Shown piece after piece: positions 30,901-38,933 of a DNA stretch of 64,000 bases. The DNA lies in contig NZ_CP059493.1 in assembly GCF_014042015.1 (NCBI RefSeq), positions 1,674,001-1,738,000 on the forward strand. The letters are read 5' to 3'. The translations under genes and the position numbers were made by a program. A model generated the notes under the pieces. That model was not told where the DNA came from and searched no databases. It saw only the letters and a list, made by a program, of their open reading frames with translations. Origin of the DNA: Actinotalea sp. JY-7876 (GTDB taxonomy: Bacteria; Actinomycetota; Actinomycetes; Actinomycetales; Cellulomonadaceae). Each line of letters opens with the position of its first letter. The first letter of the stretch is position 1.

Positions 30901-33816
30901 TCAGCTGCAGCCGCTGGTCGAGCCGCAGCCCTCGCAGACGTGGCACGAGCCCGCCGGGCGCATCTTGATGCCGCAGTTCATGCACAGCGGCGCGTCCGCC
31001 GCGCGGCCCTGCATGAGGTCCATGAGCTCGGCGGAGGAGTGCACGCTCGCGGGCACGGGGGCCACCGACGCCGCCGCGACCGACGGCGCGGGTGCCGAGG
31101 GGGCCGGTGCCGGGGCGGGCGCGGACGCCGCGGTACGTGCGGACGACTCGGCGAGGTCCGACGCCGACGGCGGCTCGTTCAGGGCCTCGTACGCGTCGCT
31201 GGGGACGGGCTCGTACGACCCGGTCTCGAGCTGACGCGTGCGCTCCTGCGTCGTGTAGATGCCGAGCGACGCGCGCGTCTCGAACGGCAGGTAGTCCAGC
31301 GCCAGGCGACGGAAGATGTAGTCCATCATCGACTGCGCCATGCGGATGTCCGGGTCGTCCGTCATGCCGGCCGGCTCGAAGCGCATGTTGGTGAACTTCT
31401 GCACGTACGTCTCCAGCGGCACGCCGTACTGCAGCGCGACGGAGATCGCGATCGAGAACGCGTCCATGACGCCCGCCAGGGTCGAGCCCTGCTTGCCGAG
31501 CTTGACGAACAGCTCGCCGAGGCCGTCGCCGGGGTACGAGCCCGCGGTGATGTAGCCGTCGGCGCCGCCCACCGTGAACGACGTCGTCAGGGACGTGCGC
31601 TGGCGGGGCAGGCGCTTGCGCGTGGCCCGTGCGGGCGCGGCCTCGACGACCGTCGTCGCCGCCGTCGCCTCGACCGCCGAGTCGGCGCCCTTGGCCTTGG
31701 CGTCGGAGAGCGGCTGGCCGACCTTGCAGTTGTCGCGGTAGATGGCGAGCGCCTTGATGCCCATCTTCCAGGACTTGAAGTAGATCTCCTCGATCTCCTC
31801 GACGGTGGCCGTCTCCGGCATGTTCACCGTCTTGGAGATCGCGCCCGAGATGAACGGCTGCACCGCGGCCATCATCCGGACGTGCCCCATCGGGGAGATG
31901 GCGCGCTCGCCCATGGCGCAGTCGAACACCTCGTAGTGCTCCGGCTTGAGGCCGGGGGCGTCGACGACGTGGCCGTGCTCGGCGATGTACTCGACGATCG
32001 CCTCGACCGTCTCCTCGGCGTAGCCCATGCGGCGCAGCGCCCGCGGGATCGTCTGGTTGACGATCTGCATCGAGCCGCCGCCGACGAGCTTCTTGAACTT
32101 CACCAGCGAGAAGTCCGGCTCCACGCCCGTGGTGTCGCAGTCCATCATGAAGCCGATGGTCCCGGTCGGGGCGAGCACCGACGCCTGCGCGTTGCGCCAG
32201 CCGTTCGTCTCGCCGATCCGGTTGCCCTCGGCCCAGACCTTGGTCGCGGCGGCGTGGATGCCGGCGTCCATCGAGCCGAGCGTGCGGATGTCGTCGTTCG
32301 CCGCGGCGTGCTTGCGCATGACGCGCTTGTGCCCGGCCTCGTTGAGGCGGTAGCCCTCGTACGGGCCCACGACGCCCGCGAGCTGGGCCGAGCGCTTGTA
32401 GGCCGTGCCCGTCATGAGCGAGGTGATCGACGCGGCGAGCGCACGCCCGCCGTCCGAGTCGTAGCCGTGCCCCGTCGCCATGAGCAGCGCACCGAGGTTG
32501 GCGTAGCCGATGCCGAGCTGGCGGAACTTGCGCGTCGTGTCGCCGATCGCCTCCGTCGGGAAGTCCGCGAAGCAGATCGAGATGTCCATCGCCGTGATGA
32601 CGAGCTCGACCGCCTTCTCGAAGCGCTCGACGTCGAACGTGTCGTCGGCCCTGAGGAACGTCAGGAGGTTGAGCGAGGCGAGGTTGCACGAGGAGTTGTC
32701 CAGGTGCATGTACTCCGAGCACGGGTTGGACGCGGTGATGCGGCCGGACTCCGGGCTCGTGTGCCAGTCGTTGATCGTGGAGTCGTACTGCAGGCCCGGG
32801 TCGGCGCACTCCCAGGCGGCCTTCGCGATCTTGCGGAAGAGGCCCTTGGCGTCGACCGTCTCGATGACGCGGTTGTCCTGACGCGCGCGCAGCCCGAAGG
32901 TGCCGCCGTCCTCGACCGCCTGCATGAACTCGTCGCTCACGCGGACCGAGTTGTTCGCGTTCTGGTACTGGACCGAGACGATGTCCTTGCCGCCGAGGTC
33001 CATGTCGAAGCCGGCGTCGCGCAGCGCGCGGATCTTGTGCTCCTCGCGCGCCTTGGTCTCGACGAACTCCTCGATGTCGGGGTGGTCGACGTCGAGCACG
33101 ACCATCTTGGCGGCGCGGCGCGTGGCGCCGCCCGACTTGATGGTGCCCGCGGACGCGTCCGCGCCGCGCATGAAGGAGATGGGGCCGCTCGCGGTGCCGC
33201 CCGAGGACAGCAGCTCCTTGGAGGAGCGGATGCGGGAGAGGTTCAGGCCGGCGCCCGAGCCACCCTTGAAGATCATCCCCTCCTCGCGGTACCAGTTGAG
33301 GATCGAGTCCATGGTGTCGTCGACGGCGAGGATGAAGCACGCGCTCACCTGCTGCGGCGACGGCGTGCCGACGTTGAACCACACCGGGGAGTTGAACGAG
33401 AAGACCTGGTGCAGCAGCATCCACGTCAGCTCGTGCTCGAAGACCGTCGCGTCCTCGTCGGTCGCGAAGTAGCCGAACTCGCGGCCGGCCTTGGTGTAGG
33501 TCAGCACCACCCGGTCGATGAGCTGCTTGAGGCTCCACTCGCGCTGCGAGGAGCCGACGGCGCCGCGGAAGTACTTGGTCGTGACGATCGTGGTCGCGTT
33601 GAGCGACCACGACGCCGGGAACTCGACGCCCTTCTGCTCGAAGATCGTCTCGCCGCTCTTCCAGTTCGTCTGCACGACGTCGCGACGGTCCCACTCGACC
33701 TCGTCGTACGGGTGGACCCCGGGCGTGGTGAACACGCGCTCGACCACGAGGCCGTTCTTGCGTCCGCGGGTCCCGCGGGCGCCCGCCTTGCCGGTGGACT
33801 CCGACGTCTCTGTCAT
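30901..33816 (-). CDS. nrdJ: adenosylcobalamin-dependent class II ribonucleotide reductase
   Basis: 971 residues, full length for the large actinobacterial NrdJ. Recognisable blocks include FSFNSPVWFNVG with the substrate-site region, NPCSEYMHLDNSSCNLASLNL with finger-loop residues, and the long C-terminal extension with a zinc-type CMNCG...CHVCEGCGSTSGC ending. It converts ribonucleotides to deoxyribonucleotides using AdoCbl, independent of oxygen. Start ATG 33816 has AAGGAG upstream; the frame stays open to 34011 but is repetitive. NrdR-like boxes lie about 260-300 bp upstream. The B12 importer and adenosyltransferase genes nearby supply its cofactor. Confidence 0.96.
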   Translation of the reverse strand: MTETSESTGKAGARGTRGRKNGLVVERVFTTPGVHPYDEVEWDRRDVVQTNWKSGETIFEQKGVEFPASWSLNATTIVTTKYFRGAVGSSQREWSLKQLIDRVVLTYTKAGREFGYFATDEDATVFEHELTWMLLHQVFSFNSPVWFNVGTPSPQQVSACFILAVDDTMDSILNWYREEGMIFKGGSGAGLNLSRIRSSKELLSSGGTASGPISFMRGADASAGTIKSGGATRRAAKMVVLDVDHPDIEEFVETKAREEHKIRALRDAGFDMDLGGKDIVSVQYQNANNSVRVSDEFMQAVEDGGTFGLRARQDNRVIETVDAKGLFRKIAKAAWECADPGLQYDSTINDWHTSPESGRITASNPCSEYMHLDNSSCNLASLNLLTFLRADDTFDVERFEKAVELVITAMDISICFADFPTEAIGDTTRKFRQLGIGYANLGALLMATGHGYDSDGGRALAASITSLMTGTAYKRSAQLAGVVGPYEGYRLNEAGHKRVMRKHAAANDDIRTLGSMDAGIHAAATKVWAEGNRIGETNGWRNAQASVLAPTGTIGFMMDCDTTGVEPDFSLVKFKKLVGGGSMQIVNQTIPRALRRMGYAEETVEAIVEYIAEHGHVVDAPGLKPEHYEVFDCAMGERAISPMGHVRMMAAVQPFISGAISKTVNMPETATVEEIEEIYFKSWKMGIKALAIYRDNCKVGQPLSDAKAKGADSAVEATAATTVVEAAPARATRKRLPRQRTSLTTSFTVGGADGYITAGSYPGDGLGELFVKLGKQGSTLAGVMDAFSIAISVALQYGVPLETYVQKFTNMRFEPAGMTDDPDIRMAQSMMDYIFRRLALDYLPFETRASLGIYTTQERTRQLETGSYEPVPSDAYEALNEPPSASDLAESSARTAASAPAPAPAPSAPAPSVAAASVAPVPASVHSSAELMDLMQGRAADAPLCMNCGIKMRPAGSCHVCEGCGSTSGCS

Positions 33817-34026
33817 GACTTCTCCTTCAGCGGGGTGCCGGGTGGCGCTCGCGCGGGTGTTCGGGGCTCGCTGTCCCAGGTGGTCGTGCCGTGCTCGCCG
33901 TGCTGCTCGTCGCGCGTGCTGCTCGTCGTGCCGTGCTCGTCGTGTCGTCGTGCGGTGGTGGTCGTGCTGGCCGTGCTGCGTCGCGGGTGGTGGGTCCTGG
34001 CGCCGGTCCACAGCGGGGGCGCGTCC

Positions 34027-34057
34027 TGCACAGGGTCATGCACAGGTTCATGCACAG
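34027..34057. repeat. three TGCACAG direct repeats at exact 12-bp spacing
   Basis: TGCACAG occurs at 34027, 34039 and 34051 (plus strand), separated by GGTCA/GTTCA. It lies within the nrdJ leader, downstream of the predicted transcription start. Could be a protein site or an RNA element; it matches no box I know. Confidence 0.7.
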
Positions 34058-34071
34058 TTTTGGCCGCTCAC

Positions 34072-34117
34072 CACTACAGGTGCCTAACTTACAACCGTGG
34101 AACCACTAGATGTAGTG
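34072..34117 (-). promoter_or_regulatory. nrdJ promoter with tandem NrdR-like boxes
   Basis: Box 1 CACTAGATGTAGTG (34104-34117) is a CACTA-N4-TAGTG dyad close to the NrdR consensus (ACACWATATATWGTGT). Box 2 CACTACAGGTGCC starts at 34072, 32 bp away (three helical turns), and keeps about half the positions. Minus-strand TAAGTT (34091-34086) between them is a plausible -10. NrdR represses ribonucleotide reductase genes when dATP is high. Box 2 is weak. Confidence 0.6.
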
Positions 34118-34240
34118 CCACGGGCGGTGAATCTGCGGGCCATGACGCCGCGGCCGCGCCGGGCGCGACGAAGCCGCAGGCCAGGGCGCTGTCGATGATG
34201 GACGTAGGCCGTGGGGGTGATCCTGAGCGCCCGGCGTGTC

Positions 34241-35125
34241 TCACCGCTCGGCGTGTCGGGCTCCGGGGGACGGGACGACGGCGGGGTCGGGTGCGGGAGC
34301 GGCGCGGCGCGGCGCGAACGCCGCCCGCGCCGCGGTGCGGCGCAGCGCGACCAGCGTGGGCCGTGCGACGAGGGCCAGCGCGAGCGCCGTCGTCAGGGCG
34401 CGTCCCACGTCCCAGCCCAGGGAGGTGGCGAGCGTGAAGAGCCCGAACCGGCGCAGGTTCTCCAGCACGGGGTCGCCCGCGACGAAGGAGATCCCCGTGC
34501 CGGTCCCGACGCCGAACGGCCAGAAGGACAGGTTCATCGCGAGGCCGAAGGCGAACGCCGCGACGGCGCCGTACGCGACCAGCAGGGCGATCTCGCGCGC
34601 GCCCCGCACGCGCCGGGGCAGCAGCCCGGCGCCGAGCCCGATCCACGAGGCCCCGAGCATCTGGAACGGCATCCACGGCCCGACCCCGCCGGTCAGCAGC
34701 GCCGAGGCGAGGATCGTCGTGGAGCCGAGCGCGAAGCCGAAGCCGGGCCCGAAGACGCGCCCGCCCAGCACGATGACGACGAACACCAGCTCGACGCCGG
34801 CGGTGCCGGCCGAGAGCGGCCGCAGCACGGAGCCCACCGCCGACAGCAGCCCCAGCACCGCGACGGCCTTGACGTCGAGCCCGCCCTCGCTGAGGGCCAC
34901 GAGCACGACGGCGACCACCGCCACGAGCACCACCGCCAGGACGAGCGGGGCGTCGGTGCTGTGCTCGAGCCCGCTGCCGGGCTGCAGCACGAGCGGCCAG
35001 CCGAACGCGAGGATCCCGGCGAGCGTGGCCAGCCCCAGCGCGAGGCGGGTGCGGGGCCCGAGCGGCAGCGCGGCCACGTCGACCGCGGGCGCGGCGCGGC
35101 GCACCGCGGCGGTCGGCGCGCTCAC
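34241..35125 (-). CDS. ECF transporter S component (probably cobalamin)
   Basis: 294 residues with about six to eight hydrophobic helices. It has the substrate-binding-subunit plan of ECF importers: RVFGPGFGFALGSTTILASALLTGGVGPWMPFQMLGASWIGLGAGLLPRR is typical of larger S components in actinobacteria. Its start overlaps the ATPase stop, so it is the last gene of the riboswitch-led operon. Substrate is inferred as cobalamin from the riboswitch upstream and from neighbouring B12 genes, as for CbrT-type S components. The sequence alone does not prove the substrate. Confidence 0.85.
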   Translation of the reverse strand: MSAPTAAVRRAAPAVDVAALPLGPRTRLALGLATLAGILAFGWPLVLQPGSGLEHSTDAPLVLAVVLVAVVAVVLVALSEGGLDVKAVAVLGLLSAVGSVLRPLSAGTAGVELVFVVIVLGGRVFGPGFGFALGSTTILASALLTGGVGPWMPFQMLGASWIGLGAGLLPRRVRGAREIALLVAYGAVAAFAFGLAMNLSFWPFGVGTGTGISFVAGDPVLENLRRFGLFTLATSLGWDVGRALTTALALALVARPTLVALRRTAARAAFAPRRAAPAPDPAVVPSPGARHAER

Positions 35126-36882
35126 GGGACCGCCCCGAGCGTGGCGCTGACCGCACCCACCGTGAGGAGGCCCACCGGGTGCAGCACCTTGGCGACCTGC
35201 GGCGCGAACGTGGGGGAGGCGACGAGCACGTCACGCGCCGGCCCGTCGGTGACGACCTCGCCCGCGGCGAGCACGACGACGCGGTCGGCCGCCTCGGCGA
35301 CGAACTCCACGTCGTGGCTCGAGAGCACCACCGCGCCGCCCGCGTCGGCGTGCGCCCGCAGGGCCACCGAGAGCCTCGCCTTGGCCGCGTAGTCCAGCCC
35401 GCGCGTCGGCTCGTCGAGGAGCAGCACGCGCGGGCGTGCCGCGAGCTGGACCGCGAGGACCAGCGCCAGGCGCTGACCTTCGGAGAGGTCGCGCGGGTGG
35501 GCGTCCGCCGGGACGGTGCCCGCCAGGCCGGCCAGCAGCGCTGCGGTGGTGCCCGGCTCGGCGCCGGACTCGCGGTCGGCCGCGGCGCACTCCGCCGCCA
35601 CGGTCTCGAGGTAGAGGAGCTGGGCGGGGTCCTGCGGCACGAGCCCGACCAGGGCCCGCGCGGCGGCCGGGGCCAGGAGCGCGGGGTCGGCGCTCCCCGC
35701 GACGGCCACCGGCCGTCGTGCCCGCCAGGGCAGGAACCTGCCCGGGCCGGTGGGCCGCGCGGCCCGGTCGGTCGCGCGGGCGGGGTCCGGCCGGTCTGCC
35801 GGCGCCTCGCCCGGCGCCGGGACGTGCACCACGACGGTGCCGCCCGAGCGCCGCCCCGAGCCCTGCAGCGCCCACAGCAGCGACGTCTTGCCCGCGCCGT
35901 TGCGCCCCATCACCGCGAGCACCTCGCCGGGCCGCACCTGCAGGTCGACCCCGCGCACGGCGCGGGTGGCGCCGTGGCGCACCTCGAGCGCCCGGGCCTC
36001 CAGGAGCGGCGCCGCCGGCGTGGCGGGGGGCGCCGCCGCGGGCGTGCCGGCCGCGAGCCCCGGCTCCGCGTCGAGGAGCCGCTCGCGCAGGGGTGCCGCG
36101 AGCCGCCGCGCGTCGCGCACGGACAGCGGCACCGGCGACCACCCGGCGACCTGCGCCAGCTCGACGACGGGGGGCGCGACGGGCGAGCCGGGCAGCACGT
36201 CCTGCGGTCGCCCGTCGGTGACGGTGCCGTCGGGGGAGACGAGCACGACGCGGTCCGCGTACTGCACCACGCGCTCGAGCCGGTGCTCCGCGAGCAGGAC
36301 CGTCAGGCCGAGGTCGTGCACGAGGCGGGTGAGCGCCGCGAGCACCTCCTCGGCCGCCGTCGGGTCGAGGGCCGACGTCGGCTCGTCGAGCACCAGCACG
36401 CGCGGGTTGCTCGTCAGGACGGCGCCGATCGCGACGCGCTGCTGCTCCCCACCGGAGAGGTCGGCGAGCGGGCGCGCGCGCAGGGGAGCCAGCCCCAGCA
36501 GGTCCAGCACCTCCTCGACGCGGCGGCGCATCACCTCCGGCGGCACGCCGAGCTGCTCCATGCCGTAGGCCAGCTCCTCCTCGACCGTGTCGGTGACGAA
36601 GCCGGTCGCGGGGTCCTGGACGACGACGCCCACCACGTCCGCCAGGTCGCGCGGGAGGTGCGTGCGCGTGTCCCGGCCCGCCACGACGACCGTGCCCTCG
36701 AGCAGGCCGCCGGTGAAGTGCGGGACGAGCGAGGCGACGGCGCGCAGGAGCGTCGACTTGCCGGCGCCGGTGGGCCCCACGACGAGGCAGAGCTCGCCCT
36801 CGCCGACGCTCAGGTCGACGTCGACGAGGCTCGGGCGCGAGGCCCCGGGGTAGGTGACGGTGACGCCGTCGAGCCGGATCAC
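35122..36882 (-). CDS. fused ECF transporter ATPase (EcfA1-EcfA2)
   Basis: 586 residues containing two ABC ATPase domains in one chain. Domain 1: Walker A GPTGAGKST, signature LSGGEQQRVAIG, Walker B VLVLDEPTSALDP, H-loop AEHR. Domain 2: Walker A GRNGAGKTS, a changed signature LSEGQRLALVLA, Walker B LLLDEPTRGLD, H-loop SSHD. The linker and an insertion of about 60 residues in domain 2 (after GSGRRSGGTVVVHV) are Pro/Ala/Arg-rich. It powers the ECF importer with the T and S components. GTG start 36882 overlaps the T-component stop (ATGA-type overlap). Confidence 0.93.
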   Translation of the reverse strand: MIRLDGVTVTYPGASRPSLVDVDLSVGEGELCLVVGPTGAGKSTLLRAVASLVPHFTGGLLEGTVVVAGRDTRTHLPRDLADVVGVVVQDPATGFVTDTVEEELAYGMEQLGVPPEVMRRRVEEVLDLLGLAPLRARPLADLSGGEQQRVAIGAVLTSNPRVLVLDEPTSALDPTAAEEVLAALTRLVHDLGLTVLLAEHRLERVVQYADRVVLVSPDGTVTDGRPQDVLPGSPVAPPVVELAQVAGWSPVPLSVRDARRLAAPLRERLLDAEPGLAAGTPAAAPPATPAAPLLEARALEVRHGATRAVRGVDLQVRPGEVLAVMGRNGAGKTSLLWALQGSGRRSGGTVVVHVPAPGEAPADRPDPARATDRAARPTGPGRFLPWRARRPVAVAGSADPALLAPAAARALVGLVPQDPAQLLYLETVAAECAAADRESGAEPGTTAALLAGLAGTVPADAHPRDLSEGQRLALVLAVQLAARPRVLLLDEPTRGLDYAAKARLSVALRAHADAGGAVVLSSHDVEFVAEAADRVVVLAAGEVVTDGPARDVLVASPTFAPQVAKVLHPVGLLTVGAVSATLGAVP

Positions 36883-37952
36883 GGGGTCACCGTGCCGGCG
36901 ACGGGGCGGGCGTCCCGCGCGGTGGTCCCCAGGACGGCGGGCGCTGCGGCCAGGGCGGCGCACAGCAGCGCGACGGGAGGCAGCGCGGGCCAGCCGAGCG
37001 GCTGCAGCGAGGGGTCGAGCGCCGAGGGGTCGCTCGCCGTCACGGCGACGAGGACGGCAGCGGCCAGGAGCCCGCAGCCCGCGACGAGCGTCTCCGGGGT
37101 CCGCCACGGGTCGGGGCGGTAGCGGGTGCGCGAGACGCGGCGGCCGGCGAGCACGCCACCGACGGTCGCGGTCACGGCGCCGGCCGCGAGCACCGGGACC
37201 CCGAGCCACGGGGGCGAGGTGCCGTCCAGGAGCCCGTAGGTGCCGACCGCCGCGGCGACCAGCGAGAGGAGCAGCAGCCCGGACACCCGCCGGTCGCTGG
37301 TGCCGGCCACCGCCCGCGCGTACCCCCGCGAGTCCATGGAGGCGGCGAGCGCGATGGCCCGGTCGAGCGCGTCCGCGAGCACGGGGACCGCGGTACGCGC
37401 GAGCGTTCGCAGCCCGCGCGCGTCGTGGCCCCGCAGGCGCAGCGCCCGGCGCACCGAGGCCGCCGACGCCACGAGCGCGGGCGTGACGCTCACGGCGATG
37501 ACGACGGCCGTGCCGACCTGGTGCAGCGCCGCGGGCAGCGAACGCAGGGCACGGCGCGGGTTGGCGAGGGCGTTCGCCGCCCCGACGCACACGACGAGCG
37601 TCGCGAGGCGCAGCCCGGCGTACCCGGCCGTGAGGAGGCCCGTGAGCGTGATCGGCCCGAGCAGCTCCACGTTGACGGCCCAGCCGGGCAGCGCCAGGCG
37701 CGGCAGGTCCAGGAGCACCGGGCCCGGCGCCTTGATGCCGACCACGACGTAGAACAGGACGCGGGCGGCGACGATGCACCCGCCGAGCAGGAGGTAGCCG
37801 CGGAAGGCGCGCGCCCAGGGCGCGTCCTCCCGCCGCGCCACGACCACGAGCACGACGGCGGCCAGCACCAGCCCGAGCACGAGCGGGTTGGTGGTGCGCG
37901 TCGCGGCGACCGCGAGCCCCAGAGCCCACGCCCACCAGGCGAGCGGGTGCAT
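36879..37952 (-). CDS. ECF transporter T component (EcfT/CbiQ family)
   Basis: 357 residues with N-terminal hydrophobic helices, then the cytoplasmic coupling helices carrying the two Ala-Arg-Gly motifs (LRLRGHDARGLRT and DSRGYARAVAG) that touch the ATPases, then more helices at the C-terminus than the usual CbiQ length of about 250. It links S component and ATPase. The extra C-terminal TM region (about residues 260-345) is longer than in standard EcfT. Start ATG 37952 lies 8 bp after the upstream anchored protein stop; its 3' end overlaps the ATPase start. Confidence 0.88.
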   Translation of the reverse strand: MHPLAWWAWALGLAVAATRTTNPLVLGLVLAAVVLVVVARREDAPWARAFRGYLLLGGCIVAARVLFYVVVGIKAPGPVLLDLPRLALPGWAVNVELLGPITLTGLLTAGYAGLRLATLVVCVGAANALANPRRALRSLPAALHQVGTAVVIAVSVTPALVASAASVRRALRLRGHDARGLRTLARTAVPVLADALDRAIALAASMDSRGYARAVAGTSDRRVSGLLLLSLVAAAVGTYGLLDGTSPPWLGVPVLAAGAVTATVGGVLAGRRVSRTRYRPDPWRTPETLVAGCGLLAAAVLVAVTASDPSALDPSLQPLGWPALPPVALLCAALAAAPAVLGTTARDARPVAGTVTP

Positions 37953-37960
37953 CGTCGTGG

Positions 37961-38680
37961 TCAGTCCTGGCCGGCGGGACCGTGCGGCGAGCGCCGGCGC
38001 GCGACCACGAACGCCGCGGCGCCGAGGACGGCGACGACCCCGATCCCGGCCACGACGGTCGGCGGGACGCCGGACCCGTCGCCGGCACCCTCGTCCTGCG
38101 CCGGCTCGCCCTGCGTCGTGGTGACCGAGGCGCCGTCGTCCACGGCGTCCGCGGCGTCGTCGGCGGTCGCGGCGTCCGCCGGGGCGAGCGTCGGGGGCTC
38201 GGCGCCGTCGTTGTACCGCCAGCCCTCGATGCCGCCCGGCGCGGGGACCGCCTGGTCGGAGCCCACCTGGGCCTGCTCCCAGCCGCCGTCGGCCGAGGCC
38301 GTCCAGTAGGCCCAGTACGAGCCGGTGAACTCGGTCGGGCAGGGGTCCGGGAGGCCGTCGATCGCGCAGATCATCGTCGCGGCGTCGCGCGTGTCGGTGA
38401 AGCCGGCCGCCTGGAGCGCCTCCGTGCCGGTCGCGGCCTGCGGGGCGCAGCCGACCTCGACCTCGCCGCCGAGGTCGGTCTTGTCGACGACGACCGTGAT
38501 GCCCGTGTCGTCGGTGCACGCCCCCGCAGGGAGCGCCGTCGGTGCGACGGCCGACGCGGACGCGGCGCCGAGCAGGCCGGCAAGGGCCGTGCCGAGCAGC
38601 ACGGAGCCGGTTGCCGCCGCGCGGGCGGCGTGCCGGCGTGGGAGGACGTGGGGCGCGCCGGAGCGGGCGAGGGTGGTCAT
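37961..38680 (-). CDS. secreted, C-terminally anchored ECF partner protein (SCO2322/DUF4430-like)
   Basis: 239 residues: Sec signal peptide (about 1-38, ends ASASA), a compact domain with four Cys (ACTDD, GCAPQ, ICAIDG, DPCPTEF) and a GSYWAYWTASADGGWEQAQVGSD block, then an acidic linker and a TM anchor (about 205-225) ending in RRR. The YWxYW...GG-W pattern resembles the SCO2322/transcobalamin-like C-terminal domain proteins found beside ECF importers. First gene after the cobalamin riboswitch, so it may capture corrinoid at the surface for the S component. That role is inference. Start ATG 38680, with AGGAAGAAGG upstream. Confidence 0.8.
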   Translation of the reverse strand: MTTLARSGAPHVLPRRHAARAAATGSVLLGTALAGLLGAASASAVAPTALPAGACTDDTGITVVVDKTDLGGEVEVGCAPQAATGTEALQAAGFTDTRDAATMICAIDGLPDPCPTEFTGSYWAYWTASADGGWEQAQVGSDQAVPAPGGIEGWRYNDGAEPPTLAPADAATADDAADAVDDGASVTTTQGEPAQDEGAGDGSGVPPTVVAGIGVVAVLGAAAFVVARRRSPHGPAGQD

Positions 38681-38757
38681 GGTGCCTTCTTCCTGAGTGG
38701 TCCGTGACGGACCCGGCACGCTCCAGGGAGGCGACCGGGCTCCGTCCCGTATGCCTC

Positions 38758-38884
38758 GACGGGTGGAGCCTCTCGGCCTGCACCAGGTGCTCCGGCTCGC
38801 CGGACCGCGTGGTCCGACCTACGGTTGCGGGTCAGCGCCGGACTCGGACCGGCTTCCCCTGGCTGCAGGACGTCGTGCACCGCC
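38758..38884 (-). promoter_or_regulatory. cobalamin riboswitch
   Basis: Reading the minus strand, the core 38859-38814 contains GGGGAAGCCGGTCC, AGTCCGGCGC and CCCGCAACCGT, the conserved centre of the B12 riboswitch. The 3' B12 box is at 38800-38777 (GCGAGCCGGAGCACCTGG). Between the aptamer and the start codon a perfect GGTCCGT-G-ACGGACC hairpin (38699-38713) sits just before the ribosome site, consistent with translational control. It should shut off the importer operon (38680 to 34241) when adenosylcobalamin is plentiful. Aptamer ends are approximate. Confidence 0.92.
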
Positions 38885-38933
38885 TGGTGGCGGCCTGCAC
38901 ACGGTACCGCCTCGCCTCCGGCAGGATCGACGG

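Larger units (their letters stand above)
33817..34240. other. 424-bp non-coding region upstream of nrdJ
   Basis: No convincing gene. From the nrdJ side: ribosome site; about 130 bp of imperfect GTGCTCGTCGTG-like repeats (33880-33990); a triple 12-bp repeat (34027-34057); NrdR-like boxes with a TAAGTT -10 between them (34072-34117); and about 120 bp to the end of the ECF S gene. No cobalamin riboswitch is recognisable here. Confidence 0.6.

Noticed and set aside
33840-34011. N-terminal extension of NrdJ to 34011
   Set aside because: The extension is repeat-encoded His/Arg/Thr sequence, and AAGGAG precedes the internal ATG 33816.
33817-34240. A cobalamin riboswitch in front of nrdJ
   Set aside because: Streptomyces nrdJ-type genes can have one, but the core GGAAGCCGGT and CCCGC blocks are absent here; they occur only at 38758-38884.
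34118-34240. A small minus-strand peptide gene between the ECF S gene and the nrdJ promoter
   Set aside because: No start codon with a ribosome site, and the reading frame continues through the NrdR box.
30886-34437. An 1183-codon plus-strand frame antisense to nrdJ
   Set aside because: Mirror of the NrdJ codons; no domain, extreme Arg/Gly content. nrdJ is unambiguous.
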